This document shows positions 1 to 8,801 of a DNA stretch of 22,382 nt, in pieces. Each line of letters begins with the position of its first letter. Positions within the stretch are counted from its first letter, which is position 1. Source of the DNA: Hypsibius dujardini. Lineage: Eukaryota; Tardigrada; Eutardigrada; Parachela; Hypsibiidae. The notes under the pieces were generated by a model. It was not told the origin of the DNA. It saw nothing but the letters and a program-made list of their open reading frames with translations, and made no database searches. Position numbers and translations under genes: made by a program. Where the stretch lies: the NCBI GenBank assembly GCA_001579985.1, contig LRSR01008486.1:1-22382 (forward strand), in the 5' to 3' direction.

Positions 1-834
1 TTAATCAATCAATCAATCGCTGCCAAGTTGCGCTTAAATTTCAACCAATCACGACACAGTGAATCCGACTGAACAGTCAACCGATGAGGGGAGGGGGTGG
101 GGCTTAACTGTCCCTTGAGATCGGGGGAATACGGTATGATTGCGAGATTCTTCTGCGTCGAGCACCAAAAAGTGTCTCGCAACGTGATTATTGAAGACGG
201 GACAAGAAAGTAGCGCGCACCTCTTTTGCAGATGGAGACATTACTTACCATGCAAATCGCCCGCACATCTTCTGTTTGGATTTTGCTGGGCAAGGACCTC
301 AACGAACTGCAAAATATCTGTCTGAAAACTTTGACGAATTTGAAGGACGACGGAATATAAACGAAGGACGACGGAATACAAACAAAGAAACAGCTGATCC
401 CACTGTTTGTGTTTCCATTCATGTGGAATGGAATGCAACACTGGAATGGAAGGGCGGGGAAAGAGTATACAATTCCATTTCCATGCATTCCAGCAATTTC
501 AATTTCAGACGCGTTTCAATTCCGTAATTCCAGTTCCAGATCCAGTACATCGTCCGTTCCGTTCCGTTTTGGGCGTTCGGGCACTCCGTTCCAAGCCAAA
601 GAGTTGGGAGTGGAATAATTTCATTGTCCTGGAACTTGGTTGGATTGAAACCACAAGACCAAACAAAATGCGCGTAGAGTACAGACGCTAGCTGGACAAA
701 TTCCATTTCCAAAACTTATTATAATTCCGTCAATGCTTTCCCATCCAATATTCATTCTTGAATGTTGTGATTTGCTAGAACTATGTTCCCGGGTCAGGGG
801 GCGGAGCTATCTCAAAACAGACCGCACAGGCACC
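1..834. other. Unassigned sequence, GGAAT/ATTCC-rich part
   Basis: No coding exon was recognised. Positions 3-18 carry a short TCAA repeat. From about 412 to 715 the sequence is rich in GGAAT and its complement ATTCC in both orientations (for example around 421-455 and 471-500), giving many chance ORFs. Positions 108-135 resemble arms found at 10781-10808 and 10910-10939. Confidence 0.5.
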
Positions 835-1120
835 GTTCGTTTAAGGAACATTGGAACAACCTGTTCCATTCCATTCCACTGCGCACAGGCGCCGTTCCTT
901 TAAGGAACAGTGGAACAACCTGTTCCATTCCATTCCACTGCGCAAAGGCGCCACTTCTTTAAGGAACAGTGGAACAACCTGTTCCATTCCATTCCACTGC
1001 GCAAAGCCGTTCCTTTGAGGAACAGTGGAACAACCTGTTCCATTCCATTCCACTGCGCACAGGCGCAAAGCCGTTCCTTTAAGGAACATTGGAACAACCT
1101 GTTCCATTCCATTCCACTGC
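835..1120. repeat. Five-copy ~60-bp tandem repeat with two palindromes per unit
   Basis: Units start near 835, 894, 953, 1009 and 1073. Each has GTTCCTTTAAGGAAC (mirror arms around a central T), then GGAACAACCTGTTCC, then ATTCCATTCCACTGCGC. Spacing varies from 55 to 64 bp through the CAGGCGC linker. Units 2-5 are very similar to one another, so expansion was recent. The long ORFs crossing it on both strands are repeat artefacts. Confidence 0.9.
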
Positions 1121-1603
1121 CATTCATAATTGTCATCATTGAAGCACATAATTTCGGACTTCTCGAAAGCACTGCAGATGCAAAGAAGAAATGGATGATT
1201 TTTTATCTTGTTTTCGTATTTCACGGGCAATTTTTGCTAAAGAGCAGTTTCACACGCGTTGCTGTTCGGGCAAAGCAATAAGCAAAGGGAACAAGAACAA
1301 CGATTGAGGGAACCGAAGTCAAATGCTCAAGTCAGAGGCGGAGTACAGGCAATGTTGTCCAGCAAGCGACGATGACAATTCAAAATACTACGTCAAAGAG
1401 AGGTCTGCTGTCCACCGAAACAGGAACGGAATAAAAGAAACTCGTACAAAAAAAGAACTGAAGAGACAACTCATAACGAACAGTGAGACAACTCATAACG
1501 AACAGTCATGAACCAAAGACACTTTTTATAATTTTTTTTCTCTCTACCAAATGAATTTTTTCCTCGAAAGATTATAGGCAGACCGTTGGAGGAGGTTCCT
1601 TCC
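1121..1603. other. Unassigned 3' flank of cenH3-A
   Basis: No exon recognised. 1471-1506 holds a short direct repeat (GACAACTCATAACGAACAGT and a second copy). No clear AATAAA signal for the minus-strand gene was seen. Confidence 0.4.
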
Positions 1604-1668
1604 TCAATTGCGGGCAACGCGAGTCTTGCCCTGATCCTGCAGGCTTTTGAAGCGACGGTCTCCCCGTA
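1604..1668 (-). CDS. cenH3: cenH3-A terminal exon
   Basis: A 65-nt exon after acceptor TTCTTAG. Joined in phase 1 it reads [14 protein letters not shown], then 7 more residues and TGA. cenH3-B has [16 protein letters not shown] at the same point after an intron of the same phase, which confirms the exon. Both extend beyond the usual H3 end (RIRGERA). Confidence 0.85.
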
Positions 1669-3458
1669 CTAAGAAAAAGAACAGAAAAAGGAACAGAAAA
1701 AAATTAAGATAAAAATTTCGCTTTTAAATTTTGATATTTTTATTTATTGATTGATTGATTTTAAATTTTGTCTGTAGTTGTTTGACTATTCAAACCGTTA
1801 TATATATTAAAATGTATTAAAAGAAAAATGGGCGCTTTACGTTTGAGTGTCAGTGAGAGGTCCTTGGGCATGATTGTGACGCGGCGTCCGTGGATGGCGC
1901 ACAAGTTGGCGTCCTCGAACATAGACGTGAGGAAGAATTCCGCGGCTTCCTGTAGAGAATAAATCACAGACATAAGAAAAATCAATCGGACATTGATGTT
2001 TGGCGACGGGACGAACAAGCGAAGGGAATAACCTGCAAGGCGCCCAGAGCGGCGCTTTGGAAACGCAGGTCGCGGCCACCGAACTTCTGAGCGATCTCCC
2101 GGACCAGCCGGCTGAAAGGCGCTTTGGGGATCAGAGCCTCCGTTCGGTTCTGTAGAAGAGAAACCAAATACTTAAAACAGCCAACTGCGAAACTCTTAGG
2201 TGATCAGCGGACAAACAGACAGACCGGGAGCTAGACAGACATCCAGACAGGCAAACGTCTGGTAGGGTACACAGACATCCAGACAGGTAATCGTCTGGTA
2301 GGGTACACAGACAGGCAAACGTCTGGTAGGGTTTACAGACATCCAGACAGGCAAACGTCTGGTAGGATACACAGACCACGCATAGAAAGGCACGGGCAGC
2401 AATAGATAGACAAACAGGCAGCAAGAAGACAATTGGTTAGACAGACATTCAGACAAGAGGTGAGACAGACAAACAGACATCCAGTATCAACATTTAGCAG
2501 GACAGCGCTTATATAAGAACGCAAACAGGCTATAGATGGGACAGACATTCTGACATATCATGGCAGAACACACAGACAGACAGGCAACAGGTGAGATATA
2601 CACTCAGACACGTACAGGATGACAGGATAACATGCAGAGAAAGAGCATGATGGACAACACAGACGAGTAGACACACCACAGTCAGGAAGACAGAACGACA
2701 ACAAGTGAGACCGACATTGAAACACCAAAGACCAACAGACAGACATTAATGGAGGAGAATGACATTCAGACACTACAGACCGGCAGACAACTCGGGAGAC
2801 AGACATTCAGACATGCATGGGATGACAGTACAAACGGACAGACGGACAATAGGTAAAATGATCAATTTAGTCAGCAAAATCAACGACCAATATGAGCTGC
2901 GAAAAAAAAATCCGAAAGAGAACAAAAGGGTTTTTTCGGTGGGAGCGAGCAGCGAAAACACGACCATTGTTCCGATGCCTGCATCCTTGTTACCTGGTAC
3001 TTGCGGATCTCCAGCAGCGCGACGACTCCGGGGGCGCGGCGCTTCCTATGCTTGGGCTTCTCGATCTGGGAGGAGCGCTTACCGGCGCTGGCGTTGTGGT
3101 GACGGTGATAGGCCTGCGGCAGGGTGGATTTGCGCGCCGTGGCTTTCGATGCGACGTGCGTGGGACGAGTCGATGCGACGTGCGTGGGACGAGTCGATGC
3201 GACGGGCGTGGGACGAGTCGACTTGAGCGCCACCGCCGGACGGCTCGACGTCGGTGCATGGTTTCGTTCGCCCTTGCGCGCGACGTGCACGTTGGCCGTC
3301 GCCGAGCTGGAGGGAGCCGAGGAAGACACCGGAGAGGAGGATCGGTCGCGGCTCTCTTGGTATTCGGGGCTGCTTGAAGGGGCACGGGAACGGCGCACGG
3401 GAAGGGTGACGGTTTTACGCGCGGTGACGTTGCCGCGCGTACTGGCGTTGTTGGTTGC
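1604..3458 (-). CDS. cenH3: cenH3-A: CENP-A-like histone H3 variant (5' exon missing)
   Basis: Minus-strand exons 3458-2994, 2149-2033, 1949-1841 and 1668-1604 join in frame to a TGA stop (251 codons plus stop). Together they give a tail of about 140 residues, alpha-N ([11 protein letters not shown]), alpha1/loop 1 ([20 protein letters not shown]), alpha2 ([20 protein letters not shown]), RRVTIMPKD and a C-terminal extension starting LRGD. About 48 of 74 core residues match canonical H3. Loop 1 is one residue longer, the alpha2 Cys is Ala as in CENP-A, and the tail far exceeds the 38 residues of H3, which argues for a centromeric variant. The tail carries TARKT, TARKST and three STRPTxVA repeats. 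Introns are 844, 83 and 172 nt. The first exon shown begins after an acceptor containing the only N in the window (3461). The starting exon was not found; a short ATG exon at 3551-3513 is possible but weak. A non-centromeric H3 variant is the alternative. Confidence 0.8.
2200..2850. repeat. Degenerate CAGA-rich intronic repeat
   Basis: Most of the 844-nt second-to-third exon intron of cenH3-A is imperfect CAGA/ACAG repeat, which reads CTGT on the gene's sense strand. It includes the hairpin-bearing units at 2235-2370. Confidence 0.8.
2235..2370. repeat. Four 28-36-bp tandem units with CCAGAC/GTCTGG hairpin
   Basis: Units at 2235-2270, 2271-2306, 2307-2334 and 2335-2370. Three of the four contain CCAGAC, an 8-nt loop and GTCTGG, then TAGGGTAC or a close variant; the third unit is shortened by 8 nt and lacks the CC of the left arm. 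Confidence 0.85.
3147..3218. repeat. Three 24-bp in-frame coding repeats
   Basis: Three near-identical 24-bp units in the cenH3-A tail exon, encoding STRPTPVA and two STRPTHVA on the minus strand. They keep frame, so copy-number change would alter tail length without breaking the histone. Confidence 0.9.
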
Positions 3459-3729
3459 CTNAGGGGAAGAGAAATGGGGTGGACGGCAAGGGGACCAAAT
3501 GTCCTTTGCTTCACTTTACAGGCGAACGATGCTGTGTGTGCAATCTCGTTCATCTGAAAAGCTTGCAATGAATTGCAACGGCTGAGCTCGTTGACTTCCT
3601 GCTAGGAAGGAGATATTGTAAGGCAGAGAGAGGGCCGACGAGGGCACGCCCCTCGTTTCCTTGAATTTCTTCTCCCTGGGCTCAGTCAACGCTCACGGAG
3701 CCGGCTGGCTCCGCCCGCGAAAGAGACTT

Positions 3730-4010
3730 TACATCCAATCGGCGCGTCGGGAAAAGTGCCGGAACGCGGAGTGCCGTGTGCAGAGAGGTGACGTCAGCGC
3801 CGCGGCTAATTATGTGATCGCCAATGGGAGCACGTCGTCGTGCGATGATTCACGTAGCATACCGGTCTACAGCCAATAAGGTGGTGTGGATGGGTAAATA
3901 ATGACGTGGCTTGTGTAGTTTCTAGGCAAACCCCTGCTCTTTCTTGATGTTTGCCTTTGCTGCGTACGTCATCGACACGAGCCGGCCCCTTTCAGACTTT
4001 ACGGCCAATA
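3730..4010. promoter_or_regulatory. CCAAT/CRE-rich promoter-like block upstream of cenH3-A
   Basis: Four CCAAT boxes on the plus strand (3735, 3821, 3873, 4005). There is also a full CRE palindrome TGACGTCA (3789-3796) and half sites at 3902 and 3965. The block is GC-rich and lies 300-550 bp 5' of the first cenH3-A exon found. NF-Y (CCAAT) and CREB/ATF sites are typical of histone and cell-cycle promoters; use here is inferred from position. Confidence 0.45.
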
Positions 4011-4357
4011 CGAGTGCGCCACGCCGAGTACTTCTGGTAATAAGTACTCAACTACTTGTACGTACTAGTCGTTTGAAATCAAATGGATTGCTTGTTCTTA
4101 CAGTGTACTAGTACTTGGAATCGAAAGGCACCAACAAGAAATAGCATGCAGTAATACAGTTTGAGCAATGCAAGGGCTGCGTTGAAACACGTGGTTAACG
4201 GTTGCTTTGCAGCAATACAGTAAAAGCGTTGATCGGGCCATGCGTGCGTGCCCCTTGTGAGCAGACGATATGGCTGCTCAAGTTTCCAACATCTTTGTGA
4301 GTCCATGTGCATTGTGCGATACGCTGCAGTCGCACGATTGCATTTAGAAAAACCGAT
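4011..4357. other. Unassigned intergenic sequence
   Basis: Only short GTACT/AGTAC-rich sequence near 4021-4120 was noticed. No exon or element boundary is supported. Confidence 0.35.
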
Positions 4358-4360
4358 AAG

Positions 4361-5145
4361 GACATTTCGTCCCCTCAGTCAAATTCGGGCAACATTTCTG
4401 AATTACTAGTAGAACACAAGTAGTTGCATTGCATTGATTCGACACTTGGTCTTCCCGCTTCGCGAATATTTCTAGTTACAAATTGGGACACTTGCGATTC
4501 GATTTCGAATTAGACATTTCCTCAGAGTTGTCAGCTATTCCCTCGTCAATGAACTGATCACGGCAAATCCAGAGATGTTCATAGTAGTAGACAATAGAAC
4601 TCACCAACACTATATTAATACGACATTTCGTCCTCTCATTGGAGTTTAGGAATAGGCGACATTTCGTCATCCTATATTTCGAGCCTTTCATAAATCAGAG
4701 TTCACCAACTCAACATTTGGTCCTGCGTGTGTTTAAAATTGGTCCATCTACAATAGTCATAAAAGCCAATAATGGAATCAGGGAACAAATTGTTTTCGCC
4801 TTGAAATGAAAACGATCTTTGGGATAAAACTTGACAATAATTAACCATAACCAATTAGCCGTTATGCATAATTTCTTTCAAGTTTATTACAGAATACTTG
4901 AACTGCCATACCGTAATTACCATTTACTCGGTAGCGACCACCCACCAATATATTTTTGGTCGGACATTTCGTCATCAATGAACTTTTGACGATAGAGCCT
5001 AAGGTAAACGCGTTTACATCGACTCGACATTTCGTCCTAACGCATGGATTCTGCAAATCACCGCCGACCGCAAATGAGACAGACATTTCAGTGAAATTCT
5101 TATTCTCCCATTTCATCATCAAGGGCTTTACTCAGACATTTCGTC
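4361..5145. repeat. Dispersed 11-bp motif GACATTTCGTC
   Basis: Exact same-strand copies at 4361, 4622, 4658, 4963, 5026 and 5135. Degenerate copies include 4441 (GACACTTGGTC) and others near 4513 and 4712. One inverted exact copy lies far away at 16019-16029. Spacing is irregular (36-305 bp), so this is not a simple tandem array. Confidence 0.8.
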
Positions 5146-5236
5146 ATTGAAGCAGACAAGCCTGATGAGAGAGAGTGAGTGGATGAAAACGGGCTCTGAC
5201 TACGGAGGGACGGAGGGATGGAAGAAAAAACGTAGT

Positions 5237-5332
5237 GACGGATGGACGGACGGACGGACGGATGGACGGACGGATGGACGGACGGACGGACGGACGGACG
5301 GACGGACGGACGGTCGGACAGACGGACGGACG
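5237..5332. repeat. GGAC tetranucleotide microsatellite
   Basis: About 24 GGAC units with a few GGAT interruptions. This explains the DGRT-type and RPSV-type ORFs read across it on both strands. Confidence 0.95.
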
Positions 5333-5812
5333 TGATCCATCGTCATCTCTTACGCTGTCATTTGTTTTATCCATCCTTTTTTCTTTTCCATCTACTCTTG
5401 CCGCGTCCACTCGTCCAGCCGCGCGTCTGTCAGTCCGTCCAATTCGGCAAATGAAATAATTAACGTCCTCTTAGACATCGCTCCATCTCGTGTTGGAACA
5501 AAACCAATAAAAGCTTTAAGCCTTAAGCCTTTGCAAATAAAGCCTTCTCACGGAGACTTTTCTAACAAATGCATGCTATACTCATTAAGTAACCTTTTTG
5601 AAAAAAAAATACTTTTGGAAAAAATTACTCTTTGGAAAATATCAGTGAACACCCCCGCTTTCCATCTCTCGTCCCGGCAAAAACTGTGCGCTTATGTTTT
5701 AGTCTGCTTCTTCTCATCCTCAGCAATTATTCCGCAAGAGAAAAAAGCTTTTCATGTGAGAGATTTCAGTGTTTCAAATGTTCGTGGACAAGGACGGAAT
5801 CATCGTTTCCCC
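5333..5812. other. Unassigned 3' flank of EGF-A
   Basis: No exon recognised. AATAAA occurs on the plus strand at about 5506 and 5537, but EGF-A is on the minus strand. Confidence 0.35.
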
Positions 5813-8801
5813 TCACGACACTCCAGTGCGACTTCCCAGGGTGCTCCGGGCCAGCCCGTTGAGCTCCGTCACCGTCGATGACGGCGACCCAGTCGGGAGC
5901 ACCGTCTCCCTGACCGAGCTCCAGCGGGACCTCCGGGGCTCGTGGGTTGTCTGCGTCAGCGCCTGCAGCTCAGCCGGGGTCGCCGCCTCGGTGGATGAGA
6001 CGACCGTTTCCCTTACCCGACCCCATCGGGACTTGGTGACGACGGAGCTGCTCGGTCGCTGCGCCAGCCTCTGGAGCTCGCTGGAAGTCTCCGTCGTTTC
6101 CGCAGGTAGGACCAGCTCCCTCACGCGGTTCCATCGCGACGGAGCCGAACGAGCCGCCTCGATTGAAAAAGCACCGTCCGCCGCCGGCTTTGCCGTGAGG
6201 TCTCGCTTGAAAGTCCAGCCAATGAAACGCCTCATACCGGAGGAGCGGAACCGTCCAACCTCCAAGTCCACATCCCCGTCCGCGGGCTTTCTGCGGACTT
6301 TTCTGCCAGAAAGAACAGACACTGTTGCAAATTACTACAACTATTTTGTGTGACCTTTTGTGCTAGCAAATGTTACATGGCTGCTTGGTTTTTACTCACT
6401 TGGAGCGGCTCGGTAGTCTCCGACAGAGCGCCACCAGGATGGCTATGAGGGTGATGAGAATCAGGCAGTTTGAGACGAACAGGAAGACTTGCAGGGTGTG
6501 ATCCCCGTTTGCTGGAGAGAAAAAAAATTGTTTAATCCAGTCAACTGCACACTTTATATAATATATAATTTAATAAAATATAATAATTTATGTAATATAC
6601 ATATAATAATTTAAATTAATTATATTAATTTAATCTAATAATTTAAATTAATTATATTAATTTAATCTAATAATTTAAATAAATTATATTAATTTAATCT
6701 ATATCATAAGCACTGTATATGTGATGATTTCAATTAAATTCTATATATAATTATGAAAAATATTTTATGTACATAATACACGTGTATGTAAATTATATAA
6801 GTTGAATAATGCTGATAATTAATGGATATTATTGAATTAATGGAATTCTCATAATAATCCGAGATCGCGGCATGGTATGATGCGCACACGGATTCCGGTA
6901 CATGCTTAATTTAGTCATCCCGCTTTTTTGCCAAAAGCAAATCAGAAGCCATCCGCGTGTAGTGAAACTCAGTCTATATATATAAATATATATGTTTTTA
7001 TATCGAATTAAATTTATTTTAACACTTGCCCATCCAGAATTCAATTTTGAATAGATTGGCATCAGCAAAATATTCAGCGGAGATCAAGGGGCGGAGTTAT
7101 GTGTACTTCTCCAAAGGAAACTGGAAGTGTGAGCGTCATCGCGGAAGACTCCGCCCCCCCCCCCGGCATCCGAAAAATATTTAGTGAGAGCTATGCTCAC
7201 AACCTAACACAACCTTTCGCTATGCTCGCAACCCACAAAACCTTTTTAATTATCAACTGCTATGTACACAACCTTTTTCGCCAATTGTTGGACACAACCT
7301 TTTTTCGCCAATTGTTGGACACAACCTTTTTTCGCCAATTGTTGGACGCAACCTTTTTTCGCCAATTGTTGGACACAACCTTTTCCCGGCCTTGGTCCTC
7401 AATCAGTTTTCTGCAACAATTCGGTTGGCTCCAAGTCGACTGCGAAGCTCTCTAGACGATTTTAAAAGAGCAGCCTGATCTAGTGAACATGAGATTCTGA
7501 ATATCAAAAAAAATATTTGACCCAACATAATACCTAATATTTGTTTTGCTGTAGGCCATATAAAATTTATAGATCCTTACAAATTTTTATATACAAATAA
7601 ATATACTGATAAAATGTGTACGTTTTTTGTAAGGTCTTATAAGTGCTTTTAATTTGTAAGACCGGGCCCTAAAAATTGCAAATTTTTATCAGGACAAGAT
7701 GACCGGTGGTTAATTGGCACGGGAACATATATTCGAACAAAACGAAATCATCAAATTGCTGCCACTGAATTTTTTTTAGGTTTGACCAAATAGAAAAAAT
7801 GCTTAGGTACTGACCGCCGATTATTATTACTCTTTCACGGGAAACGAGTTCTCACGTTATGATCCCCTGTAAACCTTCTACTAAATAAAGACCCTTCTCC
7901 TGACCACTACTGCAACCAAAAGTATATAAAAAATAATCCTCCGGAAAAGGTTGCGTACATAGCTAAAGGTTGTGACCAACAATTAGCGAAAAAGGTTGTG
8001 ACCAACAATTAGCGAAAAAGGTTGTGACCAACAATTAGCGAAAAAGGTTGTGACCAACAATTGGCGAAAAAGGTTGTGACCAACAATTAGCGAAAAAGGT
8101 TGTGTAGATAGCAATTGATAATTAAAAAGGTTATGTGGGTTGTGAGCATAGCGAAAGGTTGTGTAAGGTTGTGGGCATAGCTCTCTCCAAAACATTTCGT
8201 CGACAACAATCGATTTTTCAAGTTAAATATTGGAAAAGAAAGGGTCAAAATTATCTGAGAACAAAATCTTCGTATCAGACCTCAGATGACAAATTTTTTT
8301 AATTTTAACTTTTATTACTAAACTAATTAAGTAAATGAATTTAAGTGTTTGAAATAATTCATGACTCAAATGGGCAGATATATATAAGTGCTTACTGTAT
8401 GCCGTACTGTGACTTGGATCCGGGATGCTTTTAAGTTCACACCGCTCACCTTCGAACCCGGTGGCACATCTGCAAGGTAACAGTGGTAACAATGGTAACA
8501 ATGGTAACAATGGTAACAGCGGTAACAATGGTAACAATGGTAACAATGGTAACAATGACGTCAACCGGGTGTGGATGTGTGAATGTGTACCACCTGTTAC
8601 GATTACATTCCCGAATATGAGTCAGACAAGTGTGACTAGGCTCTATGATCTCACGGTCAAAACTCAAGGTCAAAATTCTTTCTGCGACAGGAACTTACTC
8701 GCACGCTCGGGTACTGAGACGAGGGAAGTAGACGCAGGTGCCGCCGTTGGTGCAGAATAGCCGGTCGGGACACGGTACGCCCTTGAAAACCCATTTGGAT
8801 T
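5813..8801 (-). CDS. EGF-A: membrane-anchored EGFR-ligand-like precursor (5' exons missing)
   Basis: Minus-strand exons 8801-8699, 8469-8396, 6511-6400 and 6302-5813 join with intron phases 2, 1, 2 to a stop. The first two form one canonical EGF domain, C-x5-C-x5-C-x10-C-x-C-x8-C, with CTNGGTC and CATGFEGERC. The intron falls between Cys4 and Cys5, as known for EGFR ligands (EGF, TGF-alpha, neuregulin, Spitz). The third exon encodes a transmembrane helix (LQVFLFVSNCLILITLIAIL followed by VALC) and a stop-transfer CRRLPSRSK. The last exon is a 162-residue cytoplasmic tail with three SRWxxVRE repeats. Membrane anchoring close to one EGF domain fits a signalling precursor shed or presented at the surface. 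The signal peptide exon is not visible; the EGF exon opens in phase 1, so at least one exon lies upstream. The 1,884-nt intron contains a ~1-kb inverted-repeat element. Notch-type multi-EGF proteins are unlikely because only one EGF is seen. Confidence 0.82.
6400..6511 (-). CDS. EGF-A transmembrane exon
   Basis: This 112-nt exon is easily missed because it is short. Its acceptor is CTCTCCAG and its donor GTGAGT. It adds 36 whole codons, giving a run of about 24 hydrophobic residues flanked by polar TNGDHT outside and CRRLPSRS inside. Both junctions keep frame with the EGF and tail exons. Confidence 0.85.
6540..6830. repeat. AT-rich intronic tract with ~35-bp tandem units
   Basis: Within the large EGF-A intron, TAATTTAAATTAATTATATT-type units repeat about three times between 6605 and 6705, embedded in nearly pure A/T sequence. 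Confidence 0.75.
7186..8185. mobile_element. ~1.0-kb element with long repeat-bearing inverted termini
   Basis: Arms 7186-7390 and 7940-8185 are inverted copies, both opening GAGCTATGC and both ending inward near CAACCTTTTCC(C)GG. Each arm contains tandem units of about 26 bp: GCCAATTGTTGGACACAACC on the left, and the complement with GTTGTGACCAACAATTAGCG on the right. The spacer is about 550 bp with no ORF recognised. It resembles a non-autonomous DNA transposon, lying inside the EGF-A intron. No target duplication could be fixed by eye. Confidence 0.75.
8476..8556. repeat. Nine-copy 9-bp minisatellite (GGTAACAAT) abutting a splice acceptor
   Basis: Nine uninterrupted units, the first and fifth being GGTAACAGT and GGTAACAGC. 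It begins 6 nt into the intron from the EGF-A exon at 8469, so on the sense strand the array (ATTGTTACC) stands where the polypyrimidine tract would be. Confidence 0.95.

Noticed and set aside
2131-2806. Cys/Leu/Val-rich ORFs on the minus strand
   Set aside because: They read the CAGA-type repeat inside a cenH3-A intron; composition follows the repeat.
2990-3568. 192-codon ORF overlapping the cenH3-A tail exon
   Set aside because: It is another frame of the same strand, crosses the acceptor and N, and lacks the histone sequence.
5147-5459. DGRT/RPSV repeat ORFs
   Set aside because: Translation of a GGAC microsatellite on both strands.
8223-8760. ORFs with LLPLLP and NNGNNG runs
   Set aside because: Both cross the 9-bp minisatellite; only the CATGFEGERC part at 8396-8469 is a real exon.
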